Assembly: GCA_022545745.1 (NCBI GenBank)
Contig: JACZQL010000056.1
Location: 1-7,183 of the forward strand
Length of the DNA stretch: 7,183 nucleotides
Origin: Deltaproteobacteria bacterium
GTDB taxonomy: Bacteria > Desulfobacterota_B > Binatia > UBA9968
Direction of reading: 5' to 3'
Under the pieces are notes generated by a model. It ran no database searches, was not told where the DNA came from, and worked only from the letters and a program-made list of their open reading frames with translations. This document shows, one piece after another, positions 1-5,482 of the stretch. Position 1 is the first letter of the stretch; the number at the start of each line of letters is the position of its first letter. The position numbers and the translations under genes are program-made.

Positions 1-1
1 A

Positions 2-904
2 ATTCAAAAGAGACGCAATCGGGTCTTTGTTTCGCGTGCCCTCCATCCACAGTACCGTTTAGTCATCGCCACCCACCTAAAGAACCTCGAGAAAACCGAG
101 GTCGTTGAAATCCCATTCACCGACGCGGGTCAGACGGACATCGAGTTTTTATCCAAGGAAGTGGACGAAAGGGCCATCTGTGTGGTGGTGGGGTATCCCA
201 ACTTCTTTGGGGCCATCGAAGACCTCGCCCCCCTCCGTGAGGCCTGCACTCGACATGGAGTTCTCCTGATCTCGGTAACCACGGAAGCCCTTTCCCTGGC
301 CTTACTAAAGCCCCCGGGGTTCTGGGGTGTGGACATTGCGGTGGGTGAAGGGCAGAGCTTGGGGCTTCCCATGAGCCTTGGTGGTCCAGGGTTTGGGTTC
401 TTTGCATGTCAGAAGAAGCTTGTGCGCACCATGCCGGGAAGGCTGGTGGGAGAAACGGAGGACACCGAAGGGCGCCGGGGTTTCGTGTTGACCCTGGCGA
501 CCAGGGAACAGCACATTCGTCGTGAAAAGGCCACGTCGAACATCTGTACCACCCAGACCCTCTGTACCCTGGCATCAACGGTTTTTATGGCGACCCTCGG
601 AAAGGGAGGAATGCGTCGGCTGGCAGAGGCGAACGTGGCCCGTGCCCACGAGACCAGAGAGCTCCTGGTGAAGGAAGCGAGGTTGGTCCCCACCTTCGGG
701 GCGCCTTTCTTTAACGAATTCGTTCTAAACGTAAAAGGGTTGACCAAAGTCCTCAGCCGGTTTAAATCCAAAAGGATCGTTCCGGGGATCCCATTGAAGC
801 TCTGGTACCCGGAACTCGAGGAAGACCTTCTCATTTGCGTCACTGAAATGAACGAGAGAGAGGAGATCGATCGACTTGTCGAAACATTCTCTGGGAACGG
901 ATAA
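2..904 (+). CDS. gcvPA: Glycine dehydrogenase (decarboxylating) subunit 1, 5'-truncated by window edge
   Basis: This is the alpha half of the split P-protein of the glycine cleavage system, which with GcvPB decarboxylates glycine and passes the aminomethyl group to the lipoyl arm of GcvH in the cytoplasm. The frame is open from the first bases, so the start lies outside; about 300 residues are visible of a family length near 440-450. Family blocks seen, numbered from the window edge: VSRALHPQYR (about 11-20), NFFGAIEDL (67-75), GEGQSLG (115-121), the long conserved stretch beginning TREQHIRREK and ending SNICT (167-183), and PFFNEF further on. The reading ends in tandem TAA TAA at 902-907. 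A GTG at 161 is only an internal valine, not the start, because the homology continues upstream of it. The last 29 bases overlap gcvPB, which points to one transcript and coupled translation. The PLP lysine is in GcvPB, as expected for the split form. Confidence 0.96.
   Translation: MQKRRNRVFVSRALHPQYRLVIATHLKNLEKTEVVEIPFTDAGQTDIEFLSKEVDERAICVVVGYPNFFGAIEDLAPLREACTRHGVLLISVTTEALSLALLKPPGFWGVDIAVGEGQSLGLPMSLGGPGFGFFACQKKLVRTMPGRLVGETEDTEGRRGFVLTLATREQHIRREKATSNICTTQTLCTLASTVFMATLGKGGMRRLAEANVARAHETRELLVKEARLVPTFGAPFFNEFVLNVKGLTKVLSRFKSKRIVPGIPLKLWYPELEEDLLICVTEMNEREEIDRLVETFSGNG
861..865 (+). promoter_or_regulatory. Ribosome binding site deciding the TTG start of gcvPB
   Basis: AGGAG lies inside the end of gcvPA, 10 bases before the TTG at 876. 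It supports the unusual TTG start and the 29-base overlap. No ATG or GTG in this frame lies between the upstream stop at 849-851 and the conserved N-terminal LLFE block. Confidence 0.6.
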
Positions 905-2378
905 TAAGCGCAGCGCGCCTCCCCTCCTCTTTGAGAGCGGGTCTCCAGGGCGGAGCGGTTTCTTCTGGCCCGAGGAAAAGAAAACGAATTGGATCCCCTC
1001 TCAGTTTGTGAGGGACGAGATCGCTGGGTTTCCGGAGCTGGGAGAGCTCGAGGTCTTGCGCCATTTTACTTGCCTCTCTCATCTCAATTACAGCATCGAG
1101 GGCCAGTTCTATCCCTTGGGCTCCTGTACGATGAAGTATAACCCGAAAATCAATGAGGTGGTCGCACGGCTACCAGGTCTCTCTCTCTTGCATCCGCTGG
1201 CCCCAACGGCACTCATCCAGGGGGCCTTGGAGTTGCTGTATGATCTTGAACGGATGCTAGTGGAGATCTCGGGAATGGACCATGTCACGCTGCAGCCAGC
1301 GGCCGGGGCTCAAGGTGAGCTCACGGGGCTCATGATGATCCGAGCCTATCTCACGGCACAGGGCAATCCGCGGAAGAAAATACTTGTCCCGGATACGGCC
1401 CACGGGACCAACCCCGCAAGCTCTAGCCTATGCGGTTATGATGTGGTTCAGATTCCCTCAAACGAGCGCGGCATCATAGACGTGGCGAAGGTGAGAACGG
1501 TCATGGACGAGGAAGTGGCAGCGTTGATGATCACCAATCCGAACACCTTTGGTATCTTCGAGCAGGACATTCAGGCCATTGCCGAGGTGGTCCATCACAA
1601 GGGCGGCCTGATTTATATGGATGGCGCTAACCTCAACGCCATCATGGGCATTGCGAAACCGGGCCATATGGGGGTGGACGCACTTCATATGAATCTCCAC
1701 AAGACCTTTTCCACTCCCCATGGTGGTGGTGGGCCCGGGGCGGGCCCCGTGGGTGTTAAGGGTATCCTGCGAGACTTTCTCCCCATTCCGCGGATTAGCA
1801 AGGGCAGTAAGAGATACGAGTTACGGGAGGACTTTCCCTTATCCATAGGCCGGGTCAGGTCCTTCCTGGGTAATTTTGGAGTGCTGGTGCGGGCCTATAC
1901 CTATATCATTAGCCTGGGTGCTGATGGGTTGGAGGAAACGAGCCGGATGGCAGTACTCAATGCCAATTATCTCCGCAAGCGATTGGAGGAGTACTATCAC
2001 CTTCCATACTCAGAGCCCTGCATGCACGAGTGTGTCTTTACGGATCGCCTCCAGCAGAAACTTGGGGTCCACACCATGGACATTGCCAAGCGTCTGTTGG
2101 ATTATGGCTTTCATCCCCCCACCATTTATTTCCCCCTAGTGGTGTCTGGCGCCATTATGATCGAGCCCACTGAGACAGAAGACCCCGAGACCTTGGACAG
2201 TTTTATTGATGCCATGATCTCCATTGCCCGTGAGGCCAAAGAGAATGCCACCTTGGTGAATACCGCTCCTCATTCCACGCCAGTGCGGCGGCTCGATGAG
2301 GCAGGAGCGGCAAGGAGGCTCGTTCTTAGATGGGATGGATCAAAGCCAGAAGGCAGTGGGCAGAAGGCAGAGCGCTGA
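876..2378 (+). CDS. gcvPB: Glycine dehydrogenase (decarboxylating) subunit 2
   Basis: This is the PLP-binding beta half of the heterotetrameric P-protein of the glycine cleavage system. Its 500 residues match the family end to end: FYPLGSCTMKYNP (78-90), PAAGAQGELTG (141-151), DTAHGTNPAS (173-182), NPNTFGIFE (221-229), DGANLNAIMG (249-258), the PLP-lysine motif HMNLHKT with Lys276, the glycine-rich loop at 283-290, SIGRVRSFLGNFG (323-335), GFHPPTIYFP (411-420), and PTETE (431-435). TTG at 876 is chosen because the frame is closed by TGA at 849-851, no ATG or GTG lies between that stop and the conserved LLFE at 17-20, and AGGAG at 861-865 sits 10 bases upstream. This start overlaps gcvPA by 29 bases. 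The last residues, after the conserved STPVRRLDE (467-475), are a low-complexity tail made from a short direct repeat. The gene converges on tonB. Confidence 0.96.
   Translation: MSKHSLGTDNKRSAPPLLFESGSPGRSGFFWPEEKKTNWIPSQFVRDEIAGFPELGELEVLRHFTCLSHLNYSIEGQFYPLGSCTMKYNPKINEVVARLPGLSLLHPLAPTALIQGALELLYDLERMLVEISGMDHVTLQPAAGAQGELTGLMMIRAYLTAQGNPRKKILVPDTAHGTNPASSSLCGYDVVQIPSNERGIIDVAKVRTVMDEEVAALMITNPNTFGIFEQDIQAIAEVVHHKGGLIYMDGANLNAIMGIAKPGHMGVDALHMNLHKTFSTPHGGGGPGAGPVGVKGILRDFLPIPRISKGSKRYELREDFPLSIGRVRSFLGNFGVLVRAYTYIISLGADGLEETSRMAVLNANYLRKRLEEYYHLPYSEPCMHECVFTDRLQQKLGVHTMDIAKRLLDYGFHPPTIYFPLVVSGAIMIEPTETEDPETLDSFIDAMISIAREAKENATLVNTAPHSTPVRRLDEAGAARRLVLRWDGSKPEGSGQKAER
2347..2370 (+). repeat. 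Short direct repeat in the gcvPB tail
   Basis: The 10-mer CAGAAGGCAG occurs at 2347-2356 and again at 2361-2370, period 14. It encodes the non-conserved last residues of GcvPB and ends just before the TGA. Similar short G/A/C repeats are found in spacers of many genomes, so it may be spacer repeat DNA that the reading frame has grown into; that part is inference. Confidence 0.55.
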
Positions 2379-2385
2379 TTCCATA

Positions 2386-2437
2386 GGCGGCGGGGAATTA
2401 TCCGCCTGCGCGGAAGACCACGGGCATATGCCCGTGG
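2386..2437. terminator. Hairpins in the gcvPB/tonB convergent spacer, possible bidirectional terminator
   Basis: Two GC-rich inverted repeats lie between the converging gcvPB and tonB genes. The first pairs GGCGG (2386-2390) with CCGCC (2402-2406). The second is a perfect 20-base palindrome at 2418-2437, which as RNA folds into an 8-bp stem (CCACGGGC with GCCCGTGG) around an AUAU loop. The position fits termination in both directions. There is no T-run after either stem on either strand, so if this is a terminator it is not a classic intrinsic one. Confidence 0.5.
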
Positions 2438-2449
2438 AGGCTTCATTAC

Positions 2450-3241
2450 CTAAGGCGTATAGCTATATTGGAGCCGGTTGTCGTAGTATTCGAAGCTGGC
2501 ACTGATGGCCAGACGTTCCTTCCTAATCCATCGGGGGATTGGGTGAAAGGGTGCCGCGGCCTGGATGGCTCGAATCGCTTCTTCATCCAGGATTGGATAT
2601 CCCGAGGAGTGGATCAATTTCGCCCCCATCAAGCTCCCGTTTTGCTTGATCCTAAATTCCACCACTAATCTTCCTTGTATCCCTTGACGCAGGGCTGGGG
2701 GGGGGTACTCCCAGACCAGCTCGATATCCCGTTGAATACTGGAAAGGTAAGAGACGTAGTTGGGATCTGTGCTGTCTAACCGAACCACTTCTTCATTGAG
2801 GTTAGTGCCGTCTCGTGATGGCGTCATGGCGACTGATGGGAGTAGCTCCTTCAAGGAGGGGAGGGGACGTTGGACAATGAATTGTTCTTTGCTCTTTGGA
2901 CGCGAGGGTTCCTTGGGCTTTTTGCGTTGAAATCTGAACCCCTCTGGCAGGGCTGGTTTTTTAGCCGCTAAGGGGGTAGATTTCGGGGCGACCCTCTTGG
3001 TTTTAGGCAGGGTCCTTCGGGGAGGCGTTGTACGTTTGGTTAGCCTGCTGTCTGGTGCGGGTTTGACGATTTTTTCTTTCTTGATGACTTCCTTTTTTTC
3101 CGGTAACGGCAAAAAGATTACCGGGATCGGTATGGGTTTCTGCTCTAATTTCGGTGAGTTAGACCATGTGAGCAGAAACACCAGATGTAGGCATAGAGAG
3201 ATGAGAAAGAAATGGACAATGGATAATCGCTGAGGATACAC
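2450..3241 (-). CDS. TonB-family energy transducer
   Basis: TonB proteins carry proton-motive energy from the inner-membrane ExbB/ExbD motor to outer-membrane receptors for siderophores, cobalamin and similar cargo. The 263 residues show the full architecture: a short cytoplasmic N-terminus and one uncleaved membrane anchor at about 7-26 (VHFFLISLCLHLVFLLTW), a basic, proline-rich periplasmic spacer at about 29-130, and a C-terminal TonB domain at about 161-255 containing YLSSIQRDIELVWEYP, GRLVVEFRIKQNGSL and SSGYPILDEEAIRAI. The start is GTG at 3241, the only start codon placed before the anchor; the frame is closed by TAA at 3251-3253. No Shine-Dalgarno sequence precedes it, and a promoter-like pair places the transcript start almost at the GTG. 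It is transcribed divergently from tatA and converges on gcvPB. No exbB, exbD or receptor gene is in the window, so the cargo cannot be named. Confidence 0.9.
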   Translation of the reverse strand: MYPQRLSIVHFFLISLCLHLVFLLTWSNSPKLEQKPIPIPVIFLPLPEKKEVIKKEKIVKPAPDSRLTKRTTPPRRTLPKTKRVAPKSTPLAAKKPALPEGFRFQRKKPKEPSRPKSKEQFIVQRPLPSLKELLPSVAMTPSRDGTNLNEEVVRLDSTDPNYVSYLSSIQRDIELVWEYPPPALRQGIQGRLVVEFRIKQNGSLMGAKLIHSSGYPILDEEAIRAIQAAAPFHPIPRWIRKERLAISASFEYYDNRLQYSYTP

Positions 3242-3249
3242 AGATTTAT

Positions 3250-3277
3250 ATTATCGCATCGTTAGTCTACCGGGCAA
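3250..3277 (-). promoter_or_regulatory. Candidate sigma-70 promoter of the tonB-family gene
   Basis: Read on the minus strand, TTGCCC (3277-3272, 4 of 6 to consensus) and GATAAT (3255-3250, 5 of 6) are separated by 16 bases. Only eight bases separate the -10 box from the GTG start, so a transcript from here would be leaderless or nearly so, which agrees with the absence of a Shine-Dalgarno sequence. Confidence 0.4.
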
Positions 3278-3367
3278 GTGATGGAAGAGATTGATTCGCG
3301 TTCGGGTACAAACCAAGCTTGCATATGCGGAAGGCAATAAGTTAAGATTGTTTGGAGCTACGAAACT

Positions 3368-3577
3368 ATGTTTGGGTTTGGTGTTTGGGAACTTGTCATC
3401 GTTCTGATTATTATTGTCGTCCTTTTTAGCCGTAAGCTCCCTGAGATTGGTGAGGGCTTGGGCAAGGCAATACGGGGCTTTCAAAAATCCATACAACAAC
3501 CAGATGAAATTGATGTGACCCCGGATAATGAGCAGGAAAAAGAGGACAAAGATAAAAGAGACAAGGAATCCTCTTAA
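3368..3577 (+). CDS. tatA: Twin-arginine translocase subunit TatA/TatE family
   Basis: TatA multimers form the variable-size passage of the Tat system, which exports folded proteins with twin-arginine signal peptides across the inner membrane. The 69-residue protein has the standard plan: a very short N-terminus, one transmembrane helix at about 5-20 (GVWELVIVLIIIVVLF), a hinge, an amphipathic helix at about 22-43 containing RKLPEIGEGLGKAIRGF, and a highly charged disordered tail. The hinge reads Phe20-Ser21 where Phe-Gly is more usual. ATG at 3368 is supported by GGAG at 3354-3357. The short length and the RKLPEIG-GLGKAIRGF form fit TatA/E better than TatB. No tatB or tatC is adjacent, so the gene is separated from the rest of the system in this window. 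Its TAA stop overlaps the stop of the converging zinc-ribbon gene. Confidence 0.93.
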   Translation: MFGFGVWELVIVLIIIVVLFSRKLPEIGEGLGKAIRGFQKSIQQPDEIDVTPDNEQEKEDKDKRDKESS

Positions 3578-5088
3578 GCCTCTCCCTTCGTGGATAAGAC
3601 CCGGCAGCTAAACGCCTTGATATCCTTCGCGGGCTTAAGAAAAACTATCGTAAAAGCCGCGGACCCATCTGGAGCAATCTCGAATCTCTTTTGCGGTTTT
3701 AGCCGTTGAAGGATGGCAATTTCTCGTACCGTCATGTCTCGTATGATTTTTGACGAGATGGGATTGCCCACAGAAATGGCCTGTCGCCCAATTTCCTTTC
3801 CCCCTGCGGTGTGAATCAGCCCTTCTAAGCGAATCTCTCGTACACTCACCGGGTTACGGTTGGAGATCTTTCCTGTGATCACAAAGACCTGCCGACCTCC
3901 AAGAACTTTTCGAAAACCAGAGCGTAAAGATTCTAAGACCACACGCTGTCGAAGGTGATTGTTCTTAAAGATTACAGAGCCAAACCAGGGGATCGATCTG
4001 AGATAAGCCTCCATCCGTGCTGGTTGGGCTTGGTAGATAAGGGTCAGCAACGAGAAGGTCAGAAGGAGAATACCGAAAAGACTTATGTATGGGATGACCG
4101 ATACAGGTCCACCCGTGCGGGTTTCATGGGCAGCCATAGGAGTTCGCCTCCTTTCCACGTACGGTTGGGGAGTCTGGTCTGTGCCTTCAGCCCCTGGGGT
4201 TAAGGCGGGATCTTGCTTTTTTATAGCGAAAGTTTTGCCTTTATATTCCCGCAGCTTTGGCTTCGGAGTTATCAGTTCCGGCGGTATTTCTGCCCCATAT
4301 CTTTCTAGCGCAGGATTATCGTCACTACTGGGGGATTCCCGCTCTAGACCAAAGGGGTCCTCGCTCATGGTATTTGGAGTTTCTGACTCCTGCGGAGGGG
4401 ACTCCTCGGCTTGAGTGACGAAGTCCTGGCTTTGAGTATCGGGCTCTTGACCCTGCGTGAGAATATCTTGCCTTTGGCCGGGGGCATCCTGGCTTTGGGC
4501 GAAGAATTCGTGAGCTGCAAGAGGTCCCTCCTTCTCTGTGGGAGTTTCTTCGCTTTGCGTGGCTGGCTCCTGGCTCTGTGAGAGAGAGTCTTGAGTATGA
4601 ATTGGAAAATCCAGGCTTCTGTTGAGGGACTGCGGATCTTGTGTTGGAGGCTGCTGGCTTTCGGTGAGAAAACGCTGGATCTCAGCAATGGAATCTTGGC
4701 TATCGCCGAGGGGATCCTGACCTTGACCGAGGGTTTCCTGCCGCTGGGCAAACTGATCCTCGCTCACGGGATATGGAGTTTCTGATGGTTGTGAATCCTG
4801 ATGGTGGGTAGGAGGAGACTCCGTCTTCTCTCTAGAGAGAAACTCCTCCGCTGCGTTCTCCTTCCCTGTGGCCTCTGTAGAGGAGGGAAAGGGTAAGCTC
4901 GGTTCGTCACCTTTCCTTCCCAGTGTGGTTTGGATCGTGGCGGATGTGGTCTCGTCTGCCACTTTAGATTTCAAATCGAGGGCAAAGATGAGCTTACATC
5001 GGGAGCAGCGAAAGGTTGGCTTGCTGCTGCCGATCAAGTTATCGGAAACGCGATACGTGGTATAGCAACCGGGGCACTTGATAAGCAT
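3574..5088 (-). CDS. MJ0042-type zinc-ribbon membrane protein with Gln-rich heptad repeats and DUF3426-like domain
   Basis: Function is not known. The N-terminus carries a zinc ribbon of the MJ0042 type, with CPGC at 5-8 and CSRC at 28-31 as the four metal ligands. Residues about 90-310 are low-complexity, rich in Gln, Ser, Glu, Asp and Pro, and contain a tandem seven-residue array at about 115-239. A transmembrane helix follows at about 329-352 (IPYISLFGILLLTFSLLTLIYQ). The C-terminal part at about 378-495 resembles DUF3426: VFVITGKISNRNPVSVREIRLEG, then GKEIGRQAISVGNPIS. By the usual arrangement the ribbon and repeats would be cytoplasmic and the C-terminal domain periplasmic, which is inference. 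ATG at 5088 directly precedes the conserved LIKCPGC; the Shine-Dalgarno upstream is poor. Total length is 504 residues, inflated by the repeat tract. It converges on tatA with a 4-base overlap. A promoter-like pair and a palindrome lie upstream. Confidence 0.85.
   Translation of the reverse strand: MLIKCPGCYTTYRVSDNLIGSSKPTFRCSRCKLIFALDLKSKVADETTSATIQTTLGRKGDEPSLPFPSSTEATGKENAAEEFLSREKTESPPTHHQDSQPSETPYPVSEDQFAQRQETLGQGQDPLGDSQDSIAEIQRFLTESQQPPTQDPQSLNRSLDFPIHTQDSLSQSQEPATQSEETPTEKEGPLAAHEFFAQSQDAPGQRQDILTQGQEPDTQSQDFVTQAEESPPQESETPNTMSEDPFGLERESPSSDDNPALERYGAEIPPELITPKPKLREYKGKTFAIKKQDPALTPGAEGTDQTPQPYVERRRTPMAAHETRTGGPVSVIPYISLFGILLLTFSLLTLIYQAQPARMEAYLRSIPWFGSVIFKNNHLRQRVVLESLRSGFRKVLGGRQVFVITGKISNRNPVSVREIRLEGLIHTAGGKEIGRQAISVGNPISSKIIRDMTVREIAILQRLKPQKRFEIAPDGSAAFTIVFLKPAKDIKAFSCRVLSTKGEA
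4372..4746 (-). repeat. In-gene tandem array of 21-base units encoding a Q-x-Q-D/E heptad
   Basis: Residues 115-239 of the zinc-ribbon protein can be parsed as about 17 seven-residue units plus one six-residue unit, following Q-x-Q-[DE]-x-x-[TGAS]. Examples are QRQETLG, QGQDPLG, HTQDSLS, QSQEPAT, QSQDAPG, QRQDILT, QGQEPDT and QSQDFVT. Similarity is visible in the DNA too: on the plus strand TCCTGGCT followed by T or C recurs near 4424, 4488 and 4568. Because 21 is a multiple of three, every frame over this stretch is repetitive, which explains several spurious open frames here. Confidence 0.85.
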
Positions 5089-5108
5089 GTCTTTGTTCGG
5101 TGTTCGCG

Positions 5109-5125
5109 CTGAGCAAGTTGCTCAG
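5109..5125. promoter_or_regulatory. Perfect inverted repeat upstream of the zinc-ribbon gene
   Basis: CTGAGCAA (5109-5116) and TTGCTCAG (5118-5125) form an exact 8+1+8 inverted repeat, 20 bases before the ATG at 5088. It falls between the candidate promoter at 5153-5182 and the start codon, so it could be an operator for a dimeric repressor. As RNA the arms are too close for a good hairpin without opening the inner pairs. Role is inferred from position only. Confidence 0.4.
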
Positions 5126-5152
5126 GCAGGAAGTTAGTTACCTACCTTAAAT

Positions 5153-5182
5153 ATTCTATCATGTTCTGTTGAGTGGCCTCAA
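5153..5182 (-). promoter_or_regulatory. Candidate sigma-70 promoter of the zinc-ribbon gene
   Basis: On the minus strand TTGAGG (5182-5177, 4 of 6) is followed after 18 bases by TAGAAT (5158-5153, 5 of 6). The predicted transcript start is near 5146, giving a leader of roughly 58 bases that includes the inverted repeat at 5109-5125. Confidence 0.45.
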
Positions 5183-5226
5183 TGATTTTCCCTTGGAACG
5201 TTGAACAGAACAACTGCAACAAAGTT

Positions 5227-5279
5227 TCCTCCTTCGCCAAGGCTTCGGGAGGATCCTCCGAAGCTTTAGCGTAGGAGGA
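5227..5279. repeat. 53-base near-perfect inverted repeat
   Basis: The left arm (5227-5253) and right arm (5254-5279) abut with no spacer. Aligned against the reverse complement of the right arm, the left arm differs at three positions and one extra G; shared blocks include TCCTCCT and AAGGCTTCGG/AAAGCTTCGG. A transcript in either direction would form a long stable hairpin, so it could end transcription from the cysO/cysM unit. The layout resembles dispersed, REP-like or MITE-like palindromic spacer repeats. There is no other copy in the window. Confidence 0.75.
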
Positions 5280-5286
5280 TTTCGCG

Positions 5287-5319
5287 CCCTCCGGGCTGTA
5301 GGCCCTACGGGCCGGAAGG
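5287..5319. repeat. 33-base imperfect inverted repeat, GC-rich
   Basis: Two 16-base arms around a single C at 5303: the left arm begins CCCTCCGG and ends GTAGG, the right arm begins CCTAC and ends CCGGAAGG. Thirteen of sixteen positions pair, with GTAGG-C-CCTAC at the centre. It follows the 53-base inverted repeat after seven bases and is likely part of the same repeat mosaic. Confidence 0.6.
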
Positions 5320-5330
5320 CCAAGACGCCG

Positions 5331-5384
5331 AGACGCAAAGAAAAATATCTCCCTCCGGCTCCCAACTTGGCGAGCTTTGCGTCT
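5331..5384. repeat. Inverted pair AGACGCAAAG / CTTTGCGTCT
   Basis: AGACGCAAAG (5331-5340) is exactly repeated in inverted form as CTTTGCGTCT (5375-5384), enclosing 34 bases. A partial direct copy of the right arm follows at once, in TTTGCGCGAG. Spacer repeats of this GACGCAAAG kind occur in many bacterial genomes; that comparison is from memory and was not searched. Confidence 0.55.
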
Positions 5385-5482
5385 TTGCGCGAGTCATCGT
5401 TTAACCGTTTCCCTTAATCAAACTTCAACGGAAAATTGCAAATATCTTTGGGTAGGTTTTCAATTTGATTGAAAGATAAAGG

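Larger units (their letters stand above)
5089..5482. other. Gene-free spacer of 394 bases holding promoter and repeat DNA
   Basis: I see no credible gene here. From left to right it holds the leader and promoter of the minus-strand zinc-ribbon gene (to about 5182), a 53-base inverted repeat (5227-5279), a second inverted repeat (5287-5319), a third pair of arms around a 34-base loop (5331-5384), and an AT-rich stretch with a small TTTCAAT/ATTGAAA stem (5458-5474) just beyond the end of the cysM-type gene. A 68-codon open frame across 5159-5365 is a by-product of the repeats. Confidence 0.7.

Noticed and set aside
1..5. AATTC at the first base as an EcoRI cloning end
   Set aside because: The gcvPA reading frame and homology run through it without disturbance, so nothing shows it is vector or a junction.
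409..843. 144-codon minus-strand open frame inside gcvPA
   Set aside because: It is antisense to strongly conserved gcvPA coding sequence and matches no family that I recognise.
161..904. GTG at 161 as the start of gcvPA
   Set aside because: The same frame continues to the window edge with conserved GcvPA sequence (VSRALHPQYR), so 161 is an internal valine codon.
3319..3348. Promoter for tatA (TTGCAT with TAAGAT)
   Set aside because: Only 3 of 6 and 4 of 6 matches to consensus, spacing 18; too weak to list.
4365..4785. Open frames on both strands over the heptad tract, with periodic Leu/Ile or Ser/Lys patterns
   Set aside because: They are shadows of the 21-base tandem repeat, which keeps all frames open and periodic; none has a plausible start context or domain.
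5159..5365. 68-codon minus-strand open frame
   Set aside because: It lies across the inverted repeats and the zinc-ribbon promoter, has an Arg/Leu/Pro-rich composition typical of translated repeat DNA, and shows no domain.
5227..5384. CRISPR array
   Set aside because: The repeats are inverted rather than evenly spaced direct repeats, and there are no spacers of constant length or cas genes.
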